The notes: a model not told the origin generated them from the sequence alone. DNA of 64,000 nucleotides from Labilibaculum sp. DW002 (GCF_029029525.1 NZ_JAKJSC010000001.1:2640987-2704986); one strand, 5' to 3'; positions 27,886-37,065 are shown, numbered from the stretch's first letter. Numbers and translations: made by a program.

Positions 27886-28022
27886 AGCGTCTAGCAACGT
27901 GTCATAAGTAATGCGGGGAAAGTGCTATTTTTAAATGAAATATCAATTAATAAACGGTAGCGTATTTTGACAGTTTATCACTTCGCCCCCCCGCACTACT
28001 CATACACGAAACGTTATGGGGC
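27886..28022 (+). repeat. Cassette-type imperfect palindrome P3 (about 137 bp)
   Basis: Arms AACGTGTCATAAGTAATGCGG (27896-27916 region) and CCGCACTACTCATACACG (27991-28008) pair imperfectly. The central part (AGTGCTATTTTTAAATGAA, CACTTCG) is homologous to P4. It ends CGTTATGGGGC. Confidence 0.7.
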
Positions 28023-28041
28023 ATTAAGGTAAGGTAAAGAG

Positions 28042-28169
28042 ACATAGTTTACACTTTTAAGAATTGTAATTTGTATAAAAAACAAATTGCTATGCCTTGG
28101 AAAGAAAAATCAATAAGGCCAAGTCAAAATATAGTGTAAAGTCTAATGTTTAACTTTTGTAAACTATGT
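28042..28169. other. Structured leader region upstream of the ATPase-HEPN gene
   Basis: An exact 12-bp inverted repeat (ACATAGTTTACA at 28042-28053, complement at 28158-28169) encloses two smaller hairpins, AATTTGT / ACAAATT (28068-28088) and CTTGG / CCAAG (about 28094-28126). The nesting looks like a multi-branched RNA of about 128 nt or a double operator. Confidence 0.45.
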
Positions 28170-28234
28170 GCCTCAACGAACATTCAAACAAAACACCCAG
28201 CATAAACTATTAAACGAAAAAACAATCTACAATA

Positions 28235-31132
28235 ATGCCAAATATAGAAGGAATAGGTTTACAAAATTTTAGGACTTTTAATAAAAAAGAAGAACTTGAA
28301 TTTGCGCCAATTACATTAATTACAGGTACTAATAATGCAGGGAAAAGCTCTATTTTCAGAGCGATACAATTCTTGATTCATAATTTTAAAGATGGAATAG
28401 TTTCAGAAAACTTAGATTTTAAGACTATGCAACATGAACTTGGAAATCTTGAACGCGTAGTTAATCGAGTTACAATGGAGACTTTCAAAGATTCAAAACT
28501 TCCCAAAAGTCAACATATGTATTCAAGACTTGCTGATTTTCATAAAAATAATGGGAAGGACTCCTGTGAACTACCTGTTTTTAAAGAGGATGAAGATTTA
28601 GTATTTACTTTTCCAATTCTATTTGGAGGCAGACGAGAGATAAGTGCAGCTATAGAAGTTAGATATGAGCTAAAGCGTTTTATACATAAGAAAGAAGATA
28701 GAGAAGAAGTAACAGTTTCACACGATATTAAAAATATTGCCATTGTAAGGAATGGAGAATATCTTCATTGGTCAAATATAATAGGATATAGAGAGAATTA
28801 TGATGAAGCTCCTGAGTGGGAAATGGTAACAAATATTGATTTAAAAAAAATTATTCAACTTATAATAGATACACCAATTGTAGAAATAAACGAAAAATTA
28901 GAACCTAATGAAAAAACGGAAGATTTTTTTACTATTGACCTATATAGTAGAATTAAAAAGTATAACCACACTTACTTTGATTTTCCATTCTTTAAAAATA
29001 CAAATGATGACTATGAAGCTTTTACAGAAAAATTCATCAAAGGAAAAAGTTTATTCTCTGATTATTCAGGATTAACCAAAGAAGAGAAGTCGAAACTACT
29101 AGCTATTGAAGAAAAAATCACGACTGAACTTCTCAAAGGAAAAGATAATAGCCAGTATAAAATCTTGGAATGTTTCAAAAATAGTTTTTCTAATATTCTG
29201 GATGGTATGGAAAGAGACATTGTAAGTGCTGAGCTTAAAAAAGAAGAACCAGAAGAAGAACAAAATAGCAAATCACAGAGCTTGCGTGAACTGTATAATT
29301 CTCAAATGTTTCAAACAACCCCTAATAGTGAACTTTTTACAAACCTATTGAACGCGATAGAAAAAGATTTTATTGATACTGTTCAGAAGAAAATTGATTG
29401 TTTAAAAAAGGTTTATTTTCTACCAACAACAAGAGGTAGAAACAGAGAATGGTTTATTGATGAACAGAATAGTGAAGACATTCAAATTGTAAGAGATTTC
29501 TCTGCTATATATTTAGAACATCATCCACAAATCAAAAGTTTTGTGAATTTTTGGATTGGAAAAGGAGAAATTGATGAATTGGATGAAAATGGAAAAAATA
29601 AACAGAAAGGCTTCAAAATTGGGAAAGAACTTTCAGTATTTAGAGACGAGGCGATAGGGTTAACTAAAATATTTTTAGTCAATTTTGATGATACAAAAAC
29701 GCCTTTAGTCGATTTAGGATATGGTGTTTCCCAATTGCTGCCAATCATTATGAAGGTAGCTATTATTGCCCAAAAGCATCAAAGCATACATGAATATGCA
29801 TGGAATGATCAAGACGGATTTTATGAAAAACAAACAATATATTTCAATCCTTCAACTTTGTTAATTGAAGAACCAGAAGCTAACCTACATCCATCTTTAC
29901 AATCAAAAATGGCGGAATTATTTATTGATGCGGCTTCTAGGTTTAATATACAATTTATTATAGAAACACATAGCGAGTATCTAATTTATAAATTTCAAGA
30001 ATATGTAGGTCAAAAAATAGTTTCTACCAGTGACATTAGAATGTATTACTTTAATCACCCTAATGATGTAAGAGAAGGATTGAAAGATAAGTACATCAAT
30101 CATGTTCAGATTGATAACGATGGCAGCATTGATTATAACAAGTATTTTGGAAAAGGCTTTTTTGATGAGCAAACTAATTTGAAATTAAGCTTGTTGAATA
30201 TTCAGAGAAACCGTTTTATTGAAGATTATAATTCAATAAATGAAAAACTTAAAGAGTCTCATGAAAAACTTGTAGACTATGATGCTAAAATAGAAAAACT
30301 CAATCAGGAGCTGTTAACTACAACTTCGGGGAAGAATGATTTAGAAGAACAGCTTAATAAAATAGAAAGAGAGAAAGAGGAAAAAGAATTAGAACTTCAA
30401 AAACTTATAAAAGAACAAGAAGAAAAAATTGATGAGTATGTTGCTAAAAATGACTATTCAAAGTATAAAACAGAAGTTGAAGCGATTATTGATAAAACTA
30501 AAATTAGTAATTCAAAAACACTCCAATATTTATCAACAGGTAAGTTTCTACTAAAGAATTTAGATGATAGTGCTGATTTTGCGCCTGTTATTATTCAATA
30601 TGGTCGAGCAGTTGAATTTGAGTTAAGAAAATGGTTGGATGATTTTAAAAGTAGTATCATTTCTACTGATATACCTAGCTTGTGTAACGATACAAACTAT
30701 AAAGATAAATTTAGACAAGTATTTTCTGATTTGGGACTTATTCTTGTCGATAATGAAATTAATTATGAAATAAACACAGGTGAAAAAATAGACTTGTTTA
30801 ATCTAAGAAACTATATACAAAGTAATCCTAAGTGGACATTTGGAAAATCTACCCAAATTTTTGAATTATTTTACTATGTCTCACCAACAAAAAATTCTAC
30901 TTATAATTATAACTCTGTGGCTTTAATCGTAAAATTTTCAAATTATTTGAAGAGTATTTGGACAGATTATCATACGGCAGAAGGATTATTTGATACTTTT
31001 CGAAATATATTAGATTTGAGAAATTGTGCTGGACATACTTATAATAGTAGTGTTTGTGCCAGTGATATTATTGATAAGAATACAGCAGAGATTTACGTTG
31101 CTAAGGTTGAAGCTATATTTAAATGTTTATAG
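28235..31132 (+). CDS. OLD/RecF-like AAA ATPase with C-terminal HEPN-type motif
   Basis: A 965-residue protein. The ABC-type ATPase has Walker A GTNNAGKSS (31-39), signature-like LGYGVSQLLPI (about 490), Walker B LLIEEPEANLHP (about 545) and the H-loop ETHSEY (about 580), as in DUF3696/OLD-family ATPases. A coiled coil spans about 665-750. Instead of the Toprim domain of OLD nucleases, the last 170 residues are helical and contain RNCAGH (929-934), which fits the HEPN ribonuclease motif RNxxxH. An ATPase sensor fused to a HEPN RNase is typical of abortive-infection systems. It stands alone between palindromes P3 and P4. The HEPN call rests on the motif and helical context only. Confidence 0.78.
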   Translation: MPNIEGIGLQNFRTFNKKEELEFAPITLITGTNNAGKSSIFRAIQFLIHNFKDGIVSENLDFKTMQHELGNLERVVNRVTMETFKDSKLPKSQHMYSRLADFHKNNGKDSCELPVFKEDEDLVFTFPILFGGRREISAAIEVRYELKRFIHKKEDREEVTVSHDIKNIAIVRNGEYLHWSNIIGYRENYDEAPEWEMVTNIDLKKIIQLIIDTPIVEINEKLEPNEKTEDFFTIDLYSRIKKYNHTYFDFPFFKNTNDDYEAFTEKFIKGKSLFSDYSGLTKEEKSKLLAIEEKITTELLKGKDNSQYKILECFKNSFSNILDGMERDIVSAELKKEEPEEEQNSKSQSLRELYNSQMFQTTPNSELFTNLLNAIEKDFIDTVQKKIDCLKKVYFLPTTRGRNREWFIDEQNSEDIQIVRDFSAIYLEHHPQIKSFVNFWIGKGEIDELDENGKNKQKGFKIGKELSVFRDEAIGLTKIFLVNFDDTKTPLVDLGYGVSQLLPIIMKVAIIAQKHQSIHEYAWNDQDGFYEKQTIYFNPSTLLIEEPEANLHPSLQSKMAELFIDAASRFNIQFIIETHSEYLIYKFQEYVGQKIVSTSDIRMYYFNHPNDVREGLKDKYINHVQIDNDGSIDYNKYFGKGFFDEQTNLKLSLLNIQRNRFIEDYNSINEKLKESHEKLVDYDAKIEKLNQELLTTTSGKNDLEEQLNKIEREKEEKELELQKLIKEQEEKIDEYVAKNDYSKYKTEVEAIIDKTKISNSKTLQYLSTGKFLLKNLDDSADFAPVIIQYGRAVEFELRKWLDDFKSSIISTDIPSLCNDTNYKDKFRQVFSDLGLILVDNEINYEINTGEKIDLFNLRNYIQSNPKWTFGKSTQIFELFYYVSPTKNSTYNYNSVALIVKFSNYLKSIWTDYHTAEGLFDTFRNILDLRNCAGHTYNSSVCASDIIDKNTAEIYVAKVEAIFKCL

Positions 31133-31170
31133 TGAGTTTTATGGAAATATTTCAGCAAAAGAAGAGCAGC

Positions 31171-31302
31171 GCCCAACACGCGGTCATAAAACATTGCGCG
31201 GATAGTGCTATATTTGAACGAAATAACTTTTAATCAACGGCGTAGTGGACTGATAGGTTTGTGCTTCGAAATGTGCAATGTTCCATACCGCAAACCGTTA
31301 GC
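31171..31302 (+). repeat. Cassette-type imperfect palindrome P4 (about 132 bp)
   Basis: Starts GCCCAAC and ends CCGTTAGC. Inner arms GCGGTCATAAAACATTGCGC (31180-31199) and GTGCAATGTTCCATACCGC (31273-31291) pair nearly throughout. It begins 38 nt after the ATPase-HEPN stop codon. Confidence 0.75.
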
Positions 31303-31343
31303 ATTAATTTAAATACAAAATGACCTTCATATTAGCAGACAAA

Positions 31344-31481
31344 TTAAAAAAGATTTTTAGCGTCACAGGACACTTCTATGCCAATAGTATCTCCAAATAA
31401 AATTTCTTCATGAACTTTAGAATCACTTATTCCTAGGAGGAATACATCTAAATTATACATAGCATTCAAAATTCTTAACAT
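31344..31481 (-). CDS. Possible small gene after the DnaB paralogue (45 codons)
   Basis: An ATG-initiated frame starting 7 nt after the stop codon of the DnaB paralogue encodes MLRILNAMYNLDVFLLGISD, then SKVHEEILFGDTIG and a short end. The spacing suggests translational coupling. It has no recognisable family, and it could be a chance frame or the remnant of a longer gene. Confidence 0.3.
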   Translation of the reverse strand: MLRILNAMYNLDVFLLGISDSKVHEEILFGDTIGIEVSCDAKNLF

Positions 31482-31488
31482 CTAGATA

Positions 31489-32967
31489 TTAAAATGGAGG
31501 AGTATCGTCAAAATTACTATCGTAATCTTTAGGCGGATGATTCATACTAGAGGAAAATGTTTTCACATCCTCCAAACTCTCCCTACCAAAAGAATATGAA
31601 ATTTCACCTTCTAAATCCGTAAATCGTGCTAATTGATTTCGATAACGTAATTGGATTTCTCCACAAGCACCATTACTATGTTTTGCAATAAAAACATCTG
31701 CTATACCTATTAATGAATTTCCCTCAGCATCTTCAGTTATACCATAGCGATCCGGACGGTTAAGTAACAATATTAAATCTGCATAAACATCAAGTGAATA
31801 TGCCGAATCTAAATCTACAAGCATAGGACTTTTTGCTTCACCAGTTCGTTGCTCCACCCCTCTTTCAAGAGACGATGTTATCACGATAGGAATATTCAAT
31901 TTCATAGCAAGCCTTTTTAAATCCTTAGATATTTCAACTAGCTTATCTTTTTGATTCCCATAATATGTTCCTCTTGATCTTATCAATTCAATACCATCTA
32001 TAACAATACACTCTATGTTTAATTTGGCTTTTTTTCTGAAGCAATCGATTTCTAAAGTTTTGATATCTATATCAGCAATATCATCTATATAAATTGGTGC
32101 TTTTTTCAATTCTTCAACTCTACTACTAAGTATCTCCTCTTCGAAACTTTCAAGATTACCACTTCTTAATTTTTCTGAACCCAATTCTGATTCACTGCTC
32201 AATATGCGTTTTACAAGTTTATCATCTTTCATTCCTAAAGAGAATACGGCAACCGGAATTTTATGATCGACTGCCATATTTCTGACCATGGTTAAAACAA
32301 AAGCCGTTTTTCCCATTGAAGGACGCCCTCCAATAACGATAAGCTCAGAATTTTGAAACCCTGATGTAACTCTATCGAGAGCAATAAAGTCAGACGGAAC
32401 ACCGCAAATTCCATCGTCGCGTTTTCCTGCTTCCGATATTTGATCTAAAGTCTGATCAATCAATTGATGAAACTGAGGTGATTCCTTTTTAATATTATCT
32501 TCGATTAAATTAGAAATATCCCCTTGCACCTTACTCAATAAATCCAATACATCTAAACTGTCATCATAAGCCATAGTTTGAGCTTCAGCTGACATTCTAA
32601 TAAGTTCACGCTGAATAAATTTCTGAACAACTATTCTAGCATGAAATTCGATATGAACAGCACTAGCAACACGAGAAGTTAATTGTGAGACATAATAAGG
32701 TCCTCCAACACTTTCTAGATCACCCTGTCTCTTAAGCTCTTCTGTTACAGTAAGAATATCAATCTGTTCATCTCTAGAGCTCAATTCTAATATAGATTTA
32801 TACAATTTCTGATGAGCCTGTTTATAAAATGACTCTGGCTTCAATATACTTTTCACTTTAATAATAGAATTCGAATCTATCATTATTGCCCCTAATATTG
32901 CCTCTTCTATTTCTATTGCTTGAGGAGGTAAATACTCAGAAATTGGCGACTTAATCATATTGTTCAT
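31489..32967 (-). CDS. Divergent DnaB-type replicative helicase paralogue
   Basis: A 492-residue hexameric-helicase protein with the DnaB N-terminal helical domain (PPQAIEIEEAILGAIMID) and RecA-like core, Walker A GGRPSMGKT (213-221). Several motifs depart from DnaB: the usual FSLEMS is FSLGMK (G245 in place of the catalytic glutamate), the Walker B region IVIDYLQLI is IVIDGIELI (D324 kept), and the following SQLxR is SSLERG. The C-terminus ends in an acidic tip NFDDTPPF resembling SSB tails. It lies alone and divergent from the helicase unit inside the island. It is probably a specialised or inactive paralogue rather than the main replicative helicase. A 24-bp palindrome lies upstream. Confidence 0.85.
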   Translation of the reverse strand: MNNMIKSPISEYLPPQAIEIEEAILGAIMIDSNSIIKVKSILKPESFYKQAHQKLYKSILELSSRDEQIDILTVTEELKRQGDLESVGGPYYVSQLTSRVASAVHIEFHARIVVQKFIQRELIRMSAEAQTMAYDDSLDVLDLLSKVQGDISNLIEDNIKKESPQFHQLIDQTLDQISEAGKRDDGICGVPSDFIALDRVTSGFQNSELIVIGGRPSMGKTAFVLTMVRNMAVDHKIPVAVFSLGMKDDKLVKRILSSESELGSEKLRSGNLESFEEEILSSRVEELKKAPIYIDDIADIDIKTLEIDCFRKKAKLNIECIVIDGIELIRSRGTYYGNQKDKLVEISKDLKRLAMKLNIPIVITSSLERGVEQRTGEAKSPMLVDLDSAYSLDVYADLILLLNRPDRYGITEDAEGNSLIGIADVFIAKHSNGACGEIQLRYRNQLARFTDLEGEISYSFGRESLEDVKTFSSSMNHPPKDYDSNFDDTPPF

Positions 32968-33123
32968 ATATTTTAGAATTACCTGTTATTATTTAATTGG
33001 TGTAATTAAACCATCTAAGCTAAATGAGTCATTAACTAACAATACCCATTCATGAAAATTTAATCCTGAAGTAAATGTATAATTCTTCAGAACAAAAAGA
33101 AAGTAATTTTAATAATATTTTGT

Positions 33124-33147
33124 AAAGTAACAATATATTGTTACTTT
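33124..33147. promoter_or_regulatory. 24-bp perfect palindrome upstream of the DnaB paralogue
   Basis: Half-site AAAGTAACAATA followed directly by its reverse complement, 157 bp upstream of the DnaB-paralogue start on the - strand. It looks like a dimeric repressor operator. Confidence 0.6.
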
Positions 33148-33249
33148 GACTATCAGACCATTGCAGCGTAATTATGAAAACTTAAATACCTATATAATAA
33201 CGAATAAAACTCCTATCCCACAAAAATTACAATCTTCCTGTATAAATCA

Positions 33250-33342
33250 TCTGCAATCGCCAAGCAAACGACCATAACACACTAGCTAAATGACAAATAC
33301 ACAACAATAAGCCTATCTGCAAACGAGTCGGCAATCGTTTTT
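33250..33342 (+). repeat. 93-bp dispersed element R, copy 4 (divergent left box)
   Basis: Length, the 66-nt offset and the right box TCTGCAAACGAGTCGG match copies 1-3. The left box reads TCTGCAATCGCCAAG, so the CGACTC / GAGTCG pairing is lost. It lies 356 bp upstream of promoter S3. Confidence 0.85.
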
Positions 33343-33605
33343 ATAATTAAGACTAAAAATTAACAACCACACAGCCAAGATATTTGTTTATCATCTTACT
33401 AGCATAATAAATTTAAACAACTCTATTATTTGATCACGCCGACAATACCATGGAATCTGGTAAGTATTCCAAGAAATAAATACAATTCACGATTGCATTG
33501 AAATAAAAATTATAACAAAAAAATAGATATAACTGACTTATAATATACTATTTACGATCACTGAGTCATTTTTCAAATATAAAGTATATTCAAAATAGAT
33601 TAAAC
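33343..33605 (+). repeat. Duplicated intergenic block between R4 and promoter S3
   Basis: Homologous along its length to 21429-21679. No gene is seen. Confidence 0.75.
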
Positions 33606-33678
33606 TTGACAACTGTGACAAAGTCATCTTTACTTCATTTTCGCTACCTTGCAGAGTTCTAATTTAGATAAACAATAA
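33606..33678 (+). promoter_or_regulatory. Tandem-TTGACA promoter module S3
   Basis: TTGACA (33606-33611), 3 nt, GTGACA (33615-33620), 24 nt, TACCTTGC (33645-33652), 15 nt, ATAAACAATAA (33668-33678). It ends 54 nt before the pseudokinase-helicase start. Confidence 0.8.
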
Positions 33679-33732
33679 AATTTATATACACCCAATAGGA
33701 ATCAATAGATAGCACCGAATAGAAACAATTAA

Positions 33733-36700
33733 ATGAAGAATATTAATAACTACGAAATAATAGATGAGATAAAATCATTCGGTCAAAACATTACACTTTG
33801 GCTTGCCGAAAATAATTCAGGAACAGAATTTGAAATTTTAACGATTAAATCTAATACTGAATTTGAAAAAAAAATAGAGCGAGTAATAAAAAATGAAATT
33901 AACTCAATAATTGACGAACAGTTTGAAGGGATTCAAAAAATAATTGAAACAGGTTATTCAAAAGAAAACAAAGTCTACTTTATTGTCTATGAAAATTCAC
34001 AAGAAGATTATGAACAAATAGAAGATTTTAATAAACAGAATTTATTGTGTTTTATTGAAACGCTCAAATTACTTAAAAAGCAAAACAGGTTTGGATTTTT
34101 CATCACACCTCAAACTGTATTGATTAATTCGAAAAATAAGATCCTGATAAAATTTATTGGCCTTTTTGAAATATTCAAATCATTCAATCAACTAGAAAAC
34201 AAATATTTATCATCTGAAATAAAAGAAGGGAAAAACCCAAAATTACAAGATGATATTTATGCTGTAGGTAAACTCTATTTTGATTATTTATCATCAAAAC
34301 AATTAATAGATAAAATTCTATCAGAAAATAGAAAAAAAAATTACAAGAAATATTCAGAGTTCATAACTGATATTGAAAATATATCTGAACCGATAAAAGA
34401 AATAACTTATAGAAATTCAATAAAAGTCGAGACACAACAGCAATTTGAGAATGATTTTGAGCCAATTCTCAAAGAAATGAATGCTTTATGTTATTGGACA
34501 ATTGAACCCGAAAAATCAAAAAATGAAAATATTACAGGACGGTTTACAACTAAAAACTATTCCGGTAGATATTTCTTAGATGACGATAATTATATTTTTA
34601 TCCCTTACTCAAAAAACTTAAATGGAGAAAATGATTACATAAGAAGAAATGGAAAAATAGCAGATTTCAATTTCGTTGATTATTCTGTCAATTTTAATTG
34701 TGTAACTTATTTTGAAACAGAGTTTGAACAAAAAAACAAACTCGCTTTACTGAACATAAAAAAACAAAGCTTAATTACTAAGTGGCAAGTTCTTCCTGAA
34801 AAGGAAAAAGAATTTATCGAAGAAAAAGCTTTTAAAGCAAGATTTTTAGAGCGAGAAGAAAGCAAATCAAACAACCAGAACATTCGTTTTAAATTAAAAG
34901 AAGAATTTAAGGATTGGGCCAATATAAAAGAGTTGAAAACTCAAAAAACTAAATTATTTATTGACGACAATATTATAGGTGAAATTTTAGATTTTAACCC
35001 CAAGGACAATTCTATAATTATCAAAGATAGCAAGCTATCAATAAATGAAATCCCTGAAATTGGTGAAATTATTCAAGATGTAAGGCAAGAAACAAGCCAG
35101 TTTAAAAAACAAGTAGAAGCCTGTAAGCAATTTGAAGCAAGAGATATTGTAAATCCTGCTATTACAGGAATACTTGCTACACCTGAAAAAACACCAACTT
35201 TTAATAGAGTAGATTTAGACTATGAAAACTTTGAGAATCTAATTGTCAATGATTATTTAAAAAATGATGAAAGTCAAAAAGAAGCTGTATTAGAAGCATT
35301 ATACAAAAAACCAGTCTATTTAATACAAGGACCTCCTGGAACAGGTAAAACAACAGTAATTGTTGAGTTAGTTCAACAACTAATTAATAACAATTCAGAC
35401 TGCAAAATATTAATTACATCTCAATCAAATTTAGCGGTCGATAATGTATTAGAACGTTTATCAGAAGATATTTTGTTTATGCGTCTTGCAAGTGAACAGG
35501 TGGTTGAAAGAGATAATATTAATTCTAAAATCAAGCCTCACTTATTTAGCAATAAACTAAAAAATTGGGTTGAGCAAACCAAAGAAAGTTCAGAAAAATA
35601 CTTTAAAACAAAGTTTGGAGATAAAACTAAAAACAAAACTCTGATCACTTTTTATAATTTCTATAATAATTTGCCAAAAAGGAATGAAAAGGAGTTGTTA
35701 ACTAAGTTTTTTGACAGGCTTAACATGAGTCATAATTATTTAAAAAGACTATTTGAAAATGCTAAATCAAAAAAAGAAATTGATAATATTTTTGAGAAAG
35801 AATTAGGGAGTAATTATAAAAAATTAATCCAGTTGCAGAAAGACTGGTTTGCATTTATATCAAATTCGTCAAGTGCTGATGGTGAACGAAAAAAGTCAAT
35901 GTTAAATAATGGCAGTAGCGAAATTGATTTATTGACAGCTTATGCAATGTCTATAAATGTAATTGGAGCCACCTGTATTCATATAGCAAGTTCAGCATAT
36001 CGTACAATTGACTTTAAATTTGATTTTGTTATAATGGATGAAGCCAGTAAGGCATCGCCAGCAGAAACTCTTGTACCAATAAATATGGCTCGAAACATTA
36101 TACTTATTGGAGACCATAAACAGTTACCTCCTGTAATAACAAGGGACAATGCAGTAAAACAGAAAATCAAGGATAGACTTGAAGATAACGGATTGGATTT
36201 TGACAAAGAATTTGGTGAGAGTTTATTTGAAAGGTTAATTACCTCTTTTGAAAGCAACTATAATTTATCGAGCTATGTCAAAATGCTTGACATTCAATAC
36301 AGAATGCCAAGACAAGTTGGCAATTTGATTTCAAAGAACTTTTATGAAAACAAACTCAAAAATCCTGACGTCAGACTAGAAAGTTTGAAAAATTACGATA
36401 AGGAGAAATTTCACAGTTTAAAATTAACCAAGCCAAATGTAAGTATAATGGATAATTATACTGAGCAAGAAGAAATTGTACCAAATTCAATTCTATTTAT
36501 TAGTACATCAAATAGAGATGATCCATATGATAATGACAATAAATTCGATCGGAAAAATCTTTGTAACATTAAAGTAATAAAAGAGATATTAGATAAAATA
36601 GATCAGTCATATCCAAATAATTCAGAAAATGAAAAACCTCTTAACATTGGGGTTATTGCCGGCTACAGAGGTCAAGTTGAATTATTAAAAGAAAGAATTC

Positions 36701-37065
36701 GGATTTCTGATTACAAGAATTTTAATATAAAACAAGAAAACAAAACAATACCGTTAATAGAAATCAATACTGTCGATAAATTTCAAGGAGCGGAGAGGGA
36801 TATTCTAATATATGATATTGTAAGAAGTAGTAAAGGAAAAAGTAACATTGGTTTTTTAGATGACTATCGTAGAATTAATGTTGCTTTATCAAGAGTAAAG
36901 CGCTTATTAATAATTGTTGGCGATAGCAACTACATAATTAAGCGAGCGACATTAAATCAATATTCAAAGTTTGGTGACTTTAAGTTGCAAAACATTGTGA
37001 AGGATTTAAGAGAACAAGGTTTGATTTACAACTCAATAAACGAGGCAATAGATGGTAAAGAATAA
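33733..37065 (+). CDS. Pseudokinase-UPF1-like SF1 helicase fusion
   Basis: A 1110-residue protein. Residues about 5-215 follow a Ser/Thr kinase fold (start NYEIIDEI, ILTIK at the lysine strand, LQDDIYAVGKLYFDYL like the DIYSLG helix), but the catalytic loop reads FFITPQTVLI instead of HRDxKxxNIL and DFG is replaced by FIG, so it is a pseudokinase. Residues about 525-1090 are a UPF1/AAA_11-AAA_12 superfamily 1 helicase: Walker A QGPPGTGKTT (about 531), Walker B VIMDEASKASP (about 765), DKFQGAERDI (about 1015) and NVALSRVKRLLIIVG (about 1050). It is followed by a partner gene that overlaps by 14 nt. Such fusions are found in defence islands. The partner's role is unknown. Confidence 0.82.
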   Translation: MKNINNYEIIDEIKSFGQNITLWLAENNSGTEFEILTIKSNTEFEKKIERVIKNEINSIIDEQFEGIQKIIETGYSKENKVYFIVYENSQEDYEQIEDFNKQNLLCFIETLKLLKKQNRFGFFITPQTVLINSKNKILIKFIGLFEIFKSFNQLENKYLSSEIKEGKNPKLQDDIYAVGKLYFDYLSSKQLIDKILSENRKKNYKKYSEFITDIENISEPIKEITYRNSIKVETQQQFENDFEPILKEMNALCYWTIEPEKSKNENITGRFTTKNYSGRYFLDDDNYIFIPYSKNLNGENDYIRRNGKIADFNFVDYSVNFNCVTYFETEFEQKNKLALLNIKKQSLITKWQVLPEKEKEFIEEKAFKARFLEREESKSNNQNIRFKLKEEFKDWANIKELKTQKTKLFIDDNIIGEILDFNPKDNSIIIKDSKLSINEIPEIGEIIQDVRQETSQFKKQVEACKQFEARDIVNPAITGILATPEKTPTFNRVDLDYENFENLIVNDYLKNDESQKEAVLEALYKKPVYLIQGPPGTGKTTVIVELVQQLINNNSDCKILITSQSNLAVDNVLERLSEDILFMRLASEQVVERDNINSKIKPHLFSNKLKNWVEQTKESSEKYFKTKFGDKTKNKTLITFYNFYNNLPKRNEKELLTKFFDRLNMSHNYLKRLFENAKSKKEIDNIFEKELGSNYKKLIQLQKDWFAFISNSSSADGERKKSMLNNGSSEIDLLTAYAMSINVIGATCIHIASSAYRTIDFKFDFVIMDEASKASPAETLVPINMARNIILIGDHKQLPPVITRDNAVKQKIKDRLEDNGLDFDKEFGESLFERLITSFESNYNLSSYVKMLDIQYRMPRQVGNLISKNFYENKLKNPDVRLESLKNYDKEKFHSLKLTKPNVSIMDNYTEQEEIVPNSILFISTSNRDDPYDNDNKFDRKNLCNIKVIKEILDKIDQSYPNNSENEKPLNIGVIAGYRGQVELLKERIRISDYKNFNIKQENKTIPLIEINTVDKFQGAERDILIYDIVRSSKGKSNIGFLDDYRRINVALSRVKRLLIIVGDSNYIIKRATLNQYSKFGDFKLQNIVKDLREQGLIYNSINEAIDGKE

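Noticed and set aside
23676-31302. A definite integron
   Set aside because: No integrase gene is in the window and the right ends fit GTTRRRY only partly, so I list the palindromes as attC-like only.
8501-33342. The 93-bp elements as a CRISPR or as ordinary terminators
   Set aside because: Copies are kilobases apart with genes between them, and one lies in a divergent promoter region. The stems are short and another terminator already precedes copy 3.
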